Part shown: piece after piece, positions 1 to 7,043 of the stretch
Layout of the letters: every line of letters starts with the position of its first letter
Numbering within the stretch: position 1 is the stretch's first letter
Source: an uncultured Bacilli bacterium
Lineage (GTDB): Bacteria > Bacillota_I > Bacilli_A > RF39 > UBA660
Direction of reading: 5' to 3'
Length of the DNA stretch: 19,011 bases
Assembly (NCBI GenBank): GCA_944350405.1
Contig: CALVPC010000008.1
Span: forward strand, 1 to 19,011
Translations under genes and position numbers: made by a program
The notes under the pieces: model-generated
Database searches by the model: none
The model's input: the letters and a program-made list of their open reading frames with translations, nothing else
Told to the model about the DNA's origin: nothing

Positions 1-27
1 AAAGTAATCTCTTATTTCTAGTATCAT
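1..27 (-). CDS. Start of an unidentified gene running off the left edge
   Basis: An ATG at 27-25 opens nine codons (MILEIRDYF) to the window edge. A clear Shine-Dalgarno AGGTGA lies six bases upstream (complement of 34-39), and a good promoter lies just behind it. The visible part is too short to suggest a product. The combination of promoter, ribosome site and start codon is the only support. Confidence 0.45.
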
Positions 28-46
28 TTTAGTTCACCTATTTATA

Positions 47-74
47 ATTATACATCATTTGTAAAATTTTTCAA
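47..74 (-). promoter_or_regulatory. Sigma-A-type promoter for the left-edge gene
   Basis: On the minus strand TTGAAA (69-74) and TATAAT (47-52) are separated by 16 bases. The predicted start near position 40 leaves a leader of about 13 bases that still contains the AGGTGA ribosome site. Confidence 0.5.
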
Positions 75-121
75 AATAGTTTTGTTACTAAGATATTATT
101 ATATTTAATTTATTAATAATT

Positions 122-147
122 AAAAAAGAAAGTAAACATTTCCTTTA
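122..147 (-). terminator. Probable intrinsic terminator of asnS
   Basis: Overlapping the asnS stop codon, the minus strand can fold AAAGGAAAT against ACTTTCTTT (one G-U and one A-C pair) with a short loop, running into a T-rich tract. The stem is AT-rich, so the terminator may be modest. Confidence 0.4.
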
Positions 148-1515
148 AAAATCACAATTTCCTGGAGTTCTTGGAAATGGTATTACATCTCTTATATTTT
201 CAACACCAGTTAAATAAATAAGTAATCTTTCGAATCCCATTCCAAATCCAGAATGAACACATGTCCCATATTTTCTTAAATTCAAATACCATTCTAAGCC
301 TTTTTCAGATATTTTCATTTCTTTCATTCTATTTAATAATTTATCATAGTCTTCTTCTCTTTGACTACCTCCCATTAATTCTCCTGCTCCTGGTACTTCT
401 AAATCTACTGCTGCAACTGTTTTATTATCATCATTTAATTTCATATAAAATGCTTTTATATCCTTAGGCCAATTCGTAATAAATACTGGACCATTAAAAT
501 ATTCTGTTATATATTTTTCATGTTCTTTTGCTATATCTTCTCCATATTCTGGTGTAAATTCAAATTTTTGTTTTGAGTTTTTTAATATTGTTATTACTTC
601 TTCATGAGTAATTCGTGTAAATTTACTATTTACTAGTTTTGTTAATTTATCTATTAATCCCTTTTCTACAAATTTATCCAAAAATTCCATTTCATCTTTG
701 GCATGTTCTAATACATAATTTACTATAAATTTTAGCATATCTTCTTCAATATCCATTAATTCATTTAAGTCGCAAAATGATATTTCTGGTTCAATCATCC
801 AAAATTCACTGGCATGTGTTTTAGTATTTGAATTTTCTGCTCTAAATGTTGGACCAAATGTATAGGTTTTTTTAAATGCTGTTGCAAATGCTTCAGCTTC
901 TAATTGTCCTGTTACAGTAAGTCCTACTTTTTTACCATAAAAATCTTTTGTATAATCTATTTTTTTATCAGATAATTTTTCTAAGTCTAAAGTAGTTACT
1001 TGGAACATTTCTCCGGCTCCTTCACCATCATTAGCAGTAATTAGAGGAGAATGTACATATACATATCCTCGTTCTTGAAAATATGTGTGAATAGCCATTG
1101 CAGCAATACTTCTTATTCTAAATGTTGCTTGAAAAAGATTAGTTCTTGGTCTTAAGTATGCTTGTTCTCTTAAAAATTCCATTGAATGCCTTTTTGCTTG
1201 GATTGGATAATCTTCAGGACAATCTCCTAATAATTTAATATTTTGGGCTTTTATTTCTATTTCTTGTCCTTTACCTTCAGATTTTATTGGTATTCCTCGT
1301 ACTTCTATTGTACTTCCAATATGATATTTTTGTATTTCATCAAAATCTTCTAATGTATTATCATAAACAATTTGAATATGCTTAAAGCAAGTTCCATCAC
1401 TAAAATCTATAAATCCAAACTCTTTTTGTTTACGATGATTTCTAATCCATCCTTTTAATATTATTTCTTTTCCCATATAGTCTTTTAACTTATCATATAA
1501 TTCTTTTAAATCCAT
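145..1515 (-). CDS. asnS: Asparaginyl-tRNA synthetase
   Basis: This cytoplasmic class IIb aminoacyl-tRNA synthetase charges tRNA-Asn with asparagine using ATP. The 456-residue protein has the usual N-terminal OB-fold anticodon-binding region (about residues 15-100). The catalytic domain follows, with motif 2 at 224-245 (FRAEN, then HASEFWMIEPE, the AsnRS-typical form rather than the AspRS one) and motif 3 GFGMGFER at 423-430. The C-terminus PFPRTPGNCDF is also typical. Length is close to the usual ~430-465. The ATG start follows AAAGGAGAG at good spacing. The gene is preceded by a T-box leader with an Asn (AAC) specifier, so expression should rise when tRNA-Asn is uncharged. The leader supports AsnRS over AspRS independently of the protein. 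Confidence 0.97.
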   Translation of the reverse strand: MDLKELYDKLKDYMGKEIILKGWIRNHRKQKEFGFIDFSDGTCFKHIQIVYDNTLEDFDEIQKYHIGSTIEVRGIPIKSEGKGQEIEIKAQNIKLLGDCPEDYPIQAKRHSMEFLREQAYLRPRTNLFQATFRIRSIAAMAIHTYFQERGYVYVHSPLITANDGEGAGEMFQVTTLDLEKLSDKKIDYTKDFYGKKVGLTVTGQLEAEAFATAFKKTYTFGPTFRAENSNTKTHASEFWMIEPEISFCDLNELMDIEEDMLKFIVNYVLEHAKDEMEFLDKFVEKGLIDKLTKLVNSKFTRITHEEVITILKNSKQKFEFTPEYGEDIAKEHEKYITEYFNGPVFITNWPKDIKAFYMKLNDDNKTVAAVDLEVPGAGELMGGSQREEDYDKLLNRMKEMKISEKGLEWYLNLRKYGTCVHSGFGMGFERLLIYLTGVENIRDVIPFPRTPGNCDF

Positions 1516-1757
1516 ATTTTTCTCTCCTTTGCTAATAAAAAAACACCATAATTAAAGGGGCGATTAAATCGCGGTACCACTCTTCTTATCGTGTTTGATA
1601 TCTTTATTTTTATAACGGCTTTTACCGGCTTTTTCTACTACTAGTTCAAAAAAGCACTCAGTGGTGTTATTCATATAAATCTCACTATCTTTCTTACACC
1701 AATAAAAGACTCTCTTTAAGTAAGTATCTATATTACTTCTCCACTTCATCGAATTAT
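1516..1757 (-). promoter_or_regulatory. T-box riboswitch, asparagine specifier (AAC)
   Basis: The minus-strand leader of asnS has the T-box hallmark AGAGTGGTACCGCG (complement of 1570-1583). Stem I closes by AGTGG near its 5' end pairing with CCACT. The 5' side of the internal loop carries AGAAGTAA. The 3' side reads GAATAACA, which puts the codon AAC (Asn) one purine before the helix, the normal specifier position. The terminator side holds GCGAT/ATCGC and a GTGTTTTTTTATT end near 1531-1545. In known T-boxes uncharged tRNA pairs with the specifier and the TGGN bulge and prevents termination. The TGGT bulge would meet a G discriminator, the usual one for tRNA-Asn, only through a G-U pair. Any open reading frame inside this leader is spurious. 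Confidence 0.9.
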
Positions 1758-1762
1758 CATAT

Positions 1763-1791
1763 ATTTTATTATACTAATTTATATATGTCAA
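1763..1791 (-). promoter_or_regulatory. Sigma-A promoter of the asnS T-box leader
   Basis: TTGACA (minus strand, 1786-1791) and TAAAAT (1763-1768) are 17 bases apart, giving a start near 1757 immediately before stem I. The -35 lies only seven bases past the stop codon of the upstream Asn-rich gene, and no terminator separates them. Confidence 0.75.
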
Positions 1792-1797
1792 GTTTAA

Positions 1798-2739
1798 TTA
1801 AGTGTACATAATAATTACTACAACTATTCCTATTAAAGCAATAGCTACTAATACAGTTTCCCTAGTTGATAAAGGAAATTTCTTTTTCTTTTTTGGCTCA
1901 TCTAATTTGATATCAGTTGCCATAGCTTGGTGATTCATTTCTGTTTGACCAACTTGTGATATTCCTACTTGAGATGTGCCAGTACTAGTTGGTTTTATTC
2001 CTCCGACACTATTATAATTATTTAGTGTTGGATTAGGTCCTATGTTATTTTGAGGATCATTTTTTGGTAGTGGTTGTTCCCCGGCCATATTATTATTCAT
2101 ATATGCCATATTTTGATTTGAATTATTATTTATAAATTCATCGGGATTATTAGTTATACTTTCATTTCTCATGTTATTTATTGTATTTAAATTATTAGAT
2201 ATATTATTTTGATATCCAAATTGATTATTTAAACTATTATTCATAACATTATTATTTAGATTTTGATTTATAGTTTGAGGATTATTTATTCTATTTATAT
2301 CATTAACAGGCATTTGACTATTGTTTAAATTATTTGGATTATAGTTATTATTTGTCATATTGTTCATCGCATTATAATTATTAGTTTGAGAAATTCCTAC
2401 ATTACTTTGATTTTGTTCTTGTTTAGGAGTTTGTTCATATTGCATAGTATAGGCATTAATTCCAGAATGATTTTGTCCAGGCATTTCTGGCATTGCTTGT
2501 TGTGGTTTATCTTGCTTTATTATATTGCTATTATTTTGAGGATTATTCATTCCTTGCATAACATTGCCAGTTTGATTAACATTTGACATGCCTTGCATTA
2601 TACTAGGTCCATTCCCTACAGTACTTTGTCCTCCCATTAATTGTTCATTAATACGATCTATTTGTGGATTAGAAATTTGATTTCCATTTCCTGAATTTAT
2701 ATTATTATTATTAAAATTATTAGGCATATTATTATTCAC
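1798..2739 (-). CDS. Asparagine-rich, tail-anchored membrane protein of unknown function
   Basis: I do not recognise a family. About 79 of 313 residues are Asn by my count, with many Gln, Met and Gly. Residues 1-270 are low complexity (N runs, NP, MNN and QNN patterns) and probably disordered or prion-like. A basic patch KKKKK (283-287) precedes one hydrophobic segment (about 294-312) at the extreme C-terminus. By the positive-inside rule the Asn-rich part should be cytoplasmic and anchored by its tail. No signal peptide is visible. The start is a GTG behind GTAGGG at six-base spacing; an ATG four codons further in is the alternative. It has its own promoter (2776-2804) and runs into the asnS promoter without a visible terminator. 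Length and in-frame integrity argue that it is a real gene despite the low complexity. Confidence 0.75.
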   Translation of the reverse strand: MNNNMPNNFNNNNINSGNGNQISNPQIDRINEQLMGGQSTVGNGPSIMQGMSNVNQTGNVMQGMNNPQNNSNIIKQDKPQQAMPEMPGQNHSGINAYTMQYEQTPKQEQNQSNVGISQTNNYNAMNNMTNNNYNPNNLNNSQMPVNDINRINNPQTINQNLNNNVMNNSLNNQFGYQNNISNNLNTINNMRNESITNNPDEFINNNSNQNMAYMNNNMAGEQPLPKNDPQNNIGPNPTLNNYNSVGGIKPTSTGTSQVGISQVGQTEMNHQAMATDIKLDEPKKKKKFPLSTRETVLVAIALIGIVVVIIMYT

Positions 2740-2775
2740 ACTAATCCCTACTTTCCTATTTTATTTTACATAATT

Positions 2776-2804
2776 ATTATATATAAATTTTTAGTTTTTT
2801 ACAA
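2776..2804 (-). promoter_or_regulatory. Sigma-A promoter of the Asn-rich gene
   Basis: TTGTAA (2799-2804) and a perfect TATAAT (2776-2781) on the minus strand are separated by 17 bases. The start would be near 2769, about 30 bases before the GTG start. Confidence 0.55.
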
Positions 2805-2873
2805 CATTTCTTTTTATTATTTACATTTATTGTCAAAAAATTGTATATTATTGCTTTTATTTTTATAGCTTTA

Positions 2874-3359
2874 TTATTTATTTAAAATTTTTAGTTTGTA
2901 TTCTTTAACTAGATCATTTAATTTTATTTTGCAGTTTGCTGGTGATGTTGAGGGAAGATAGATAGCTTCTTCATTTATTGTTTTTAAGCAATATTTGTTA
3001 TATAAGTCATATGCTGTTTTTCCAGTAGTATAAATTGTTTTGATATTAGAATTGTTAATAATTATGTTAATATCATTTATTTTGGGATTTTTTATACTAC
3101 TATCTTTAGAGTTTTCTATATCGCATGATTCTAGAACATCCCAAAGGGCTATTTTATGTTTTGTTAAAAGCGCTTTTTTATCTTTAATATCTATTGGTAA
3201 TGATTCATTATAAATAGTTGATAAAACTTGCCAAAATCTATTTTTAGGGTGGCCATAGTAAAATCCTTGTTCTCTTGATTTTTGAGATGGTATACTTCCT
3301 AAAATTAGAATTTCAGAATTTTTATTATAAAATGGGCCGAATTCGTGTGTTACTTTCAT
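2874..3359 (-). CDS. DNA-deoxyinosine (hypoxanthine) glycosylase, UDG superfamily family 6
   Basis: This is a base-excision repair enzyme that should remove deaminated adenine (hypoxanthine) from DNA. The 161-residue protein carries the family signature in order: LGSIPSQKS (20-28), then YYGHPKNRFWQVL (34-46), LWDVLESC (72-79) and the C-terminal LPSTSPAN loop (135-142). The GHPKNRFW and LPSTSPAN motifs together point to the hypoxanthine-DNA glycosylase subgroup rather than classical Ung or Mug, and the length is normal for it. The start ATG follows AGGAG at eight bases. It begins 28 bases after the cation ATPase and is probably cotranscribed with it. No functional link between the two is obvious. 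Confidence 0.88.
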   Translation of the reverse strand: MKVTHEFGPFYNKNSEILILGSIPSQKSREQGFYYGHPKNRFWQVLSTIYNESLPIDIKDKKALLTKHKIALWDVLESCDIENSKDSSIKNPKINDINIIINNSNIKTIYTTGKTAYDLYNKYCLKTINEEAIYLPSTSPANCKIKLNDLVKEYKLKILNK

Positions 3360-3387
3360 GTTTTACTACTCCTTATTTTATAAATAT

Positions 3388-6048
3388 TTAGTTTTGCTTA
3401 CATACTTTATTTCTTTTTATTACTTTATAGATTTCCATTACTATTAATATAATACATGATAGTAAAAATAATATAATCATTGTAGAGATTGGCACTGTAG
3501 TTGTTTGTAAAAATGTACTAAATAGTGGCACTTCCATAATTATTATTTGTAAAATGATTGAACCAATAATACTAAATGCTATAAGTGGGTTACTACGAAG
3601 ACTAATTTTGAAAGCAGATTCTTTTTCACTTCGACAATTTAGTACATGTATATTTTGCATAAATACCATAAGTACTAGAATATGACCCCTAGCAATATAA
3701 GTATCCATTCCTACAATTCTTATAAGATAAAACCATACTCCAAATACAATAAGTCCTATGAATAATCCTGAAATAAAAACTTCTGAAAATAATTCTTTGT
3801 TAAAAATAGATTCTTTAGGACTTCTTGGTTTTTGTTTCATAATAGAAGGTTCAGTTTTTTCAAATGAAAGAGCAAAATCTTGAAGTCCATCAGTAACGAT
3901 ATTTAGCCATAATAATTGAATTGCCACTAATGGCATTGGTAAATTTAATAGAATTGATAGGATGAAAAATAATACTTCAGCTAGTCCACAAGAAAGTAAC
4001 ATGTAACTTACTTTTCTTATATTGCTGTATGCGGTTCTTCCTTCTTTAATACCTGAGACTATAGATTTAAAATTATCATCAAGTATTATCATTGAGGAAG
4101 TTTCTTTAGCGACATCAGTACCACTTCCCATGGCTACTCCAATATTGGCACTTTTTAATGCTGGAGCATCGTTTACTCCATCTCCTGTTACCGCTACAAA
4201 CTCGCCTTGTCTTCTTAAAGATTCTACGATTTCTAGTTTGTCTAGTGGTGTTACTCTAGTAAAGACAGTTTTATTTTTTACAAAAGAATCAAATTTTTCT
4301 TTTCCTTGCTCTAATATTTCTTTTATTTCTGTTCCTGTTGTCACTTCGCTTTGATCTTTTGCTATTCCTAATTCTTTTGCAATAGCATAAGCAGTAAGTG
4401 GATGGTCTCCAGTAATCATAATTACTTTAATTCCAGCCTCTTTACATTCTTCTATAGAAGGTTTTGCTTCTTCACGAACTGGATCAATAAATCCAACCAT
4501 TCCTATATAAGTAAGATTTGGAATGTCTTTTTCATCATAATCATTTTTTTCTACCCAATTATCTACCTTACCATCTGCTACAGCAATAACGCGATACCCT
4601 TCTCTTGCAAGATCTTCATTTTGTTTTATTAATTGGTCTTTTTCTAAAGGCACTACTTTATCTGTTTTCATCTTGTTAGAAAAAGATAATACTTTTTCAA
4701 TAGAGCCTTTTACTGTGCAACGAATTTCTTCATTTTCTTTATAGAAGATTGCTGAAAACTTATTTTCTGATTCATATGGAATTGCTGCTAATACTTTTAT
4801 ATTTTCTTTTTCAACTTTTGCTTTACGTCCTAATGCTAAGAAAGCAGCATCAATAGAATCTCCAGTTACTTGCCATTTATTTTCTTCTTTTACAAGTGTT
4901 GATTCGTTATTAAAATATCCTAATTTAGAAAGATAAATTGCATTAGAAGAGTCTTTATTTTCTCCTTTAATTTCCCCTTCATCGTTATATCCAATTCCTG
5001 ATACGTTATAAACTTGATGAGGTAATACTATTTTTTTAGCAGTTTGTTCATTCATTGTAAGTGTTCCTGTTTTATCACTTGCTATTACCGTACAACTACC
5101 TAAACTTTCTACATGATTTAATTTTTTTACAATAACTTTTTTCTTGCCCATTTTATTTGATGCTACTGTTAGAGCCATTGTTAAAGCAAGTGGTAATCCT
5201 TCTGGCATAGCAGAGACTGCAAGGGCAATAACAGATAGAAAAATAGTATTAGCATTTTCTCCTTTACTAATTAATAGAAATGTAATTATAATAGCAATAA
5301 TGATAATTAGCATACTAATTTGTTTGGAAAATTTATTCATCCTGATAGTAAGCGGAGATTCTGATTCTTTAGTATCAGTTACTTTTCTAGCAATGTGTCC
5401 AATTTCTGTCTCAAGTCCTGTTGCTACAACAATTGCTATTGCTCTTCCTGTTAAAACTGTTGTTCCTGCAAATGCCATGTTCTTTTGTTCTGCAAGAGGT
5501 AATTCTTGAGAAAAAGTTTTATGCTCTTTAGTAACAGATGTGCTTTCACCTGTTAAAACGGATTCATCCACTTGTAAATTATGACATTCTAAAATACGCA
5601 TATCTGCGCTTATTTTATCACCAGAATCTAGTAAAACAATATCTCCTACTACTAAATTGCTGGAATCTATTGTTATTTCTTTACCATCTCTAAGCACTTG
5701 TACATTTACTTTTATCATTTGAGAAAGTGCTTCTGCATTCTTTTCAGCTTTCCATTCTTGAAAAGTTCCCATTAGTAAATCTATTAATATAATAAAAATA
5801 ATTGCTATTGCATCTACGTATTCTTTTACTACTAATGATAAAATTACTGTTATAACTAATAAAATTACAATTGGATCTAAAAGCTGGCGAAAAAATATTT
5901 TAATTATACTATCGTTTTTTTTCTTGGGTAATTCATTTTTTCCATTTTTTAATAATCTTTGTTTTGCTTCTTTCTTTGTTAATCCTTTATTACTACTTTG
6001 TAATTCGCTTTCAATTTCATTTTTGTCTTTTTGATACCATTTTTTCAT
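3388..6048 (-). CDS. P2A-type cation-translocating ATPase, probably Ca2+ export
   Basis: An integral membrane ATP-driven pump of 886 residues, related to bacterial and SERCA/PMR1-type Ca2+ ATPases. Visible in order: actuator motif TGES (166-169), M4 ion-site motif MPEGLP (around 281-286), phosphorylation motif DKTGTLT with Asp 325, nucleotide-domain motifs including MITGDHP, hinge TGDGVNDAP, M5 with an AEV segment, M6 with NIVTDG, and further C-terminal membrane helices. The conserved Glu in M4 and Asn/Thr/Asp in M6 match Ca2+ site II. In M5 the SERCA Asn of SSNVGEV aligns with Gly, so one transported ion per cycle, and Mn2+ transport, are both possible. The ATG at 6048 is preferred over an in-frame start 16 codons upstream because GGGAG sits just before it and the upstream residues resemble leader translation. 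Confidence 0.93.
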   Translation of the reverse strand: MKKWYQKDKNEIESELQSSNKGLTKKEAKQRLLKNGKNELPKKKNDSIIKIFFRQLLDPIVILLVITVILSLVVKEYVDAIAIIFIILIDLLMGTFQEWKAEKNAEALSQMIKVNVQVLRDGKEITIDSSNLVVGDIVLLDSGDKISADMRILECHNLQVDESVLTGESTSVTKEHKTFSQELPLAEQKNMAFAGTTVLTGRAIAIVVATGLETEIGHIARKVTDTKESESPLTIRMNKFSKQISMLIIIIAIIITFLLISKGENANTIFLSVIALAVSAMPEGLPLALTMALTVASNKMGKKKVIVKKLNHVESLGSCTVIASDKTGTLTMNEQTAKKIVLPHQVYNVSGIGYNDEGEIKGENKDSSNAIYLSKLGYFNNESTLVKEENKWQVTGDSIDAAFLALGRKAKVEKENIKVLAAIPYESENKFSAIFYKENEEIRCTVKGSIEKVLSFSNKMKTDKVVPLEKDQLIKQNEDLAREGYRVIAVADGKVDNWVEKNDYDEKDIPNLTYIGMVGFIDPVREEAKPSIEECKEAGIKVIMITGDHPLTAYAIAKELGIAKDQSEVTTGTEIKEILEQGKEKFDSFVKNKTVFTRVTPLDKLEIVESLRRQGEFVAVTGDGVNDAPALKSANIGVAMGSGTDVAKETSSMIILDDNFKSIVSGIKEGRTAYSNIRKVSYMLLSCGLAEVLFFILSILLNLPMPLVAIQLLWLNIVTDGLQDFALSFEKTEPSIMKQKPRSPKESIFNKELFSEVFISGLFIGLIVFGVWFYLIRIVGMDTYIARGHILVLMVFMQNIHVLNCRSEKESAFKISLRSNPLIAFSIIGSIILQIIIMEVPLFSTFLQTTTVPISTMIILFLLSCIILIVMEIYKVIKRNKVCKQN

Positions 6049-6079
6049 ATTGTTCTCCCATATTATTATTTTCAATTGT

Positions 6080-6108
6080 ATTTTAGCATAAATCATAATA
6101 TTCTACAA
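6080..6108 (-). promoter_or_regulatory. Extended -10 promoter of the cation ATPase
   Basis: TTGTAG (6103-6108) and TAAAAT (6080-6085) on the minus strand are 17 bases apart, with a TG one base before the -10. The start near 6073 gives a leader of about 25 bases to the ATG at 6048, which supports that start choice. Confidence 0.55.
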
Positions 6109-6186
6109 GGAAGGTTATTATCCTGTTTTTCTTTATTATGTTAATATTTATATTATTAGTATTTACTATTTATATAGTATTTAGCA

Positions 6187-6219
6187 TAAAAAAATAAAAT
6201 TCAAACTTGACGTTTGAAT
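6187..6219 (-). terminator. Intrinsic terminator after tRNA-Thr
   Basis: The minus strand folds ATTCAAAC against GTTTGAAT (6199-6206 and 6212-6219) with a five-base loop, followed by TTTATTTTTTT. It begins about a dozen bases after the tRNA CCA end. Confidence 0.85.
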
Positions 6220-6230
6220 AATAATTAATA

Positions 6231-6306
6231 TGGTGCCGATTAAAGGACTTGAACCTTCGACCTATTCATTACGAGTGAATTGCTCTACCAACTGAGCTAA
6301 ATCGGC
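6231..6306 (-). tRNA. tRNA-Thr (anticodon CGU)
   Basis: The 76-base cloverleaf begins GCCGATT and ends AATCGGC-A-CCA, with CCA encoded. It has a D-arm TAGCTCAGTTGGTAGAGCA, an anticodon stem ATTCA/TGAAT around loop CTCGTAA (anticodon CGT, reading ACG), and a T-loop TTCAAGT. All stems pair well. A terminator lies 3'. A second terminator-like hairpin ends only about seven bases before the 5' end, leaving no room for a private promoter, so the tRNA is probably made by read-through from the RNA segment upstream. Confidence 0.96.
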
Positions 6307-6312
6307 GAATAT

Positions 6313-6337
6313 AAAAAACCGAACTATAGAAGTTCGA
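6313..6337 (-). terminator. Terminator-like hairpin just upstream of tRNA-Thr
   Basis: The minus strand has CGAACT (6331-6336) and AGTTCG (6320-6325) around a TCTAT loop, then G and six T (6313-6318). This is a textbook intrinsic terminator shape placed seven bases before the mature tRNA-Thr. Confidence 0.7.
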
Positions 6338-6415
6338 CTAGTTTTCTTTAATGGTGCGAATGCCGTAGATATCTACAACTTTTCACAAAGGCAATTGACA
6401 TTTGAATCAATCACT
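6313..6415 (-). ncRNA. Candidate small structured RNA or tRNA-Thr leader
   Basis: A gene-free stretch (6307-6469) holds, on the minus strand, a promoter-like element, about 70 bases that can fold, and the hairpin terminator at 6313-6337. The folding part has GTGATTG (6408-6414) able to pair with CATTCGC (6356-6362) with one G-U and one U-U, directly followed by ACCA (6352-6355). Inside lie TGCC/GGCA arms and the 12-base palindrome GTAGATATCTAC (6365-6376). No T-loop or anticodon arm can be drawn, so it is not a normal tRNA. It may be an unannotated small RNA, an attenuator for tRNA-Thr, or a decayed tRNA. I recognise no RNA family. Confidence 0.35.
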
Positions 6416-6421
6416 ATTTAC

Positions 6422-6450
6422 ATTTTATCAAAAACAAATATAAATGATAA
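6422..6450 (-). promoter_or_regulatory. Possible promoter of the candidate RNA / tRNA-Thr
   Basis: TTATCA (6445-6450) and TAAAAT (6422-6427) on the minus strand are 17 bases apart, with TG one base before the -10. The predicted start near 6415 coincides with the 5' arm of the putative closing stem. The -35 matches consensus at only four of six bases. Confidence 0.4.
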
Positions 6451-6469
6451 TACCTTTTATTTTAAATCA

Positions 6470-6967
6470 TTATTTATTTTCCATTAAAAGCATTTTCAAT
6501 TCATTTATCAATAACATGATTACTTCTTTTTCTTCAAAACATATTATCTTATCTTTATAATATTCATTATTTTCATTTAATACTTGTTCAAAAGATTTAA
6601 CACTAACATTGTCTTTAAATTCAATAGGAAATGGATTAACATTTCCATTTATTAAATCTTCAATCATATTTATTGTATCCTGAACTTTCCAATACATACT
6701 AGATGAAAATTCATGATTATTTATTTTTTCTTTAATATAATTTAAATTTTCAAAAAAACTTTTCTTTATAAGTTCAATTCCATAATTCGGTACGCATCTA
6801 GCATCATTTTGAAATGAATAATTAGATATGTAATCTTCTATTATATTCAAATAATTAATATAATCTTCACTGGACTCTTTAATTACATTATTCTTTTTAT
6901 AATCTAGAATAAAATTAAATAAATCATTCCTATTCAATAATTTATCTTTTTCAAAATTAAATAGCAT
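6470..6967 (-). CDS. Hypothetical protein, 165 aa
   Basis: I do not recognise this protein. It is hydrophilic, mostly predicted helical, rich in Asn, Glu, Ile and Lys, and has no signal peptide or membrane segment. The ATG at 6967 (MLFNFEKDKLLNR) follows TGGAGG at good spacing and is preferred over an in-frame start ten codons upstream. Its own extended -10 promoter lies at 6998-7006. It is the last gene of the accessory block, 76 bases after the ADP-ribosylglycohydrolase. Small proteins at the end of such cassettes are sometimes immunity factors, but nothing in the sequence shows that here. Confidence 0.75.
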   Translation of the reverse strand: MLFNFEKDKLLNRNDLFNFILDYKKNNVIKESSEDYINYLNIIEDYISNYSFQNDARCVPNYGIELIKKSFFENLNYIKEKINNHEFSSSMYWKVQDTINMIEDLINGNVNPFPIEFKDNVSVKSFEQVLNENNEYYKDKIICFEEKEVIMLLINELKMLLMENK

Positions 6968-6997
6968 ATCGATACCTCCATATATTACTACAAACAA

Positions 6998-7006
6998 ATT
7001 ATATCA
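6998..7006 (-). promoter_or_regulatory. Extended -10 promoter of the 165-aa gene
   Basis: TGATATAAT on the minus strand is a perfect extended -10. No good -35 is seen at 16-18 bases. The start would be near 6991, leaving a short leader with the TGGAGG ribosome site. Confidence 0.45.
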
Positions 7007-7043
7007 TAATTTTTTTATTTTAACATCTCATTTTTTAATTTTA

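Noticed and set aside
1564..1749. A 61-codon minus-strand frame upstream of asnS
   Set aside because: It lies entirely inside the T-box leader, including the conserved T-box sequence, and has no ribosome site.
1798..2739. Tandem DNA repeat or CRISPR-like array in the Asn-rich gene
   Set aside because: The repeats are AAT/AAC codon runs of irregular spacing within one intact reading frame; there are no constant repeats with unique spacers anywhere in the window.
4022..5509. Plus-strand frames of 76-121 codons across the ATPase gene
   Set aside because: They lie antisense to a well-conserved P-type ATPase and have no promoter or ribosome site; they are shadows of its codons.
6390..6420. Plus-strand promoter starting TTGACA after the RNA candidate
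   Set aside because: No convincing -10 at 16-18 bases and no plus-strand gene downstream.
6352..6427. A second complete tRNA gene ending in ACCA upstream of tRNA-Thr
   Set aside because: An acceptor-like pairing and ACCA can be drawn, but there is no T-loop, no anticodon arm, and only 63 bases between the ends; kept only as a candidate RNA.
6420..6469. Terminator directly after the 165-aa gene
   Set aside because: Only a loose ATGAT/ATCAT pairing with a long loop and an interrupted T tract; too weak to call.
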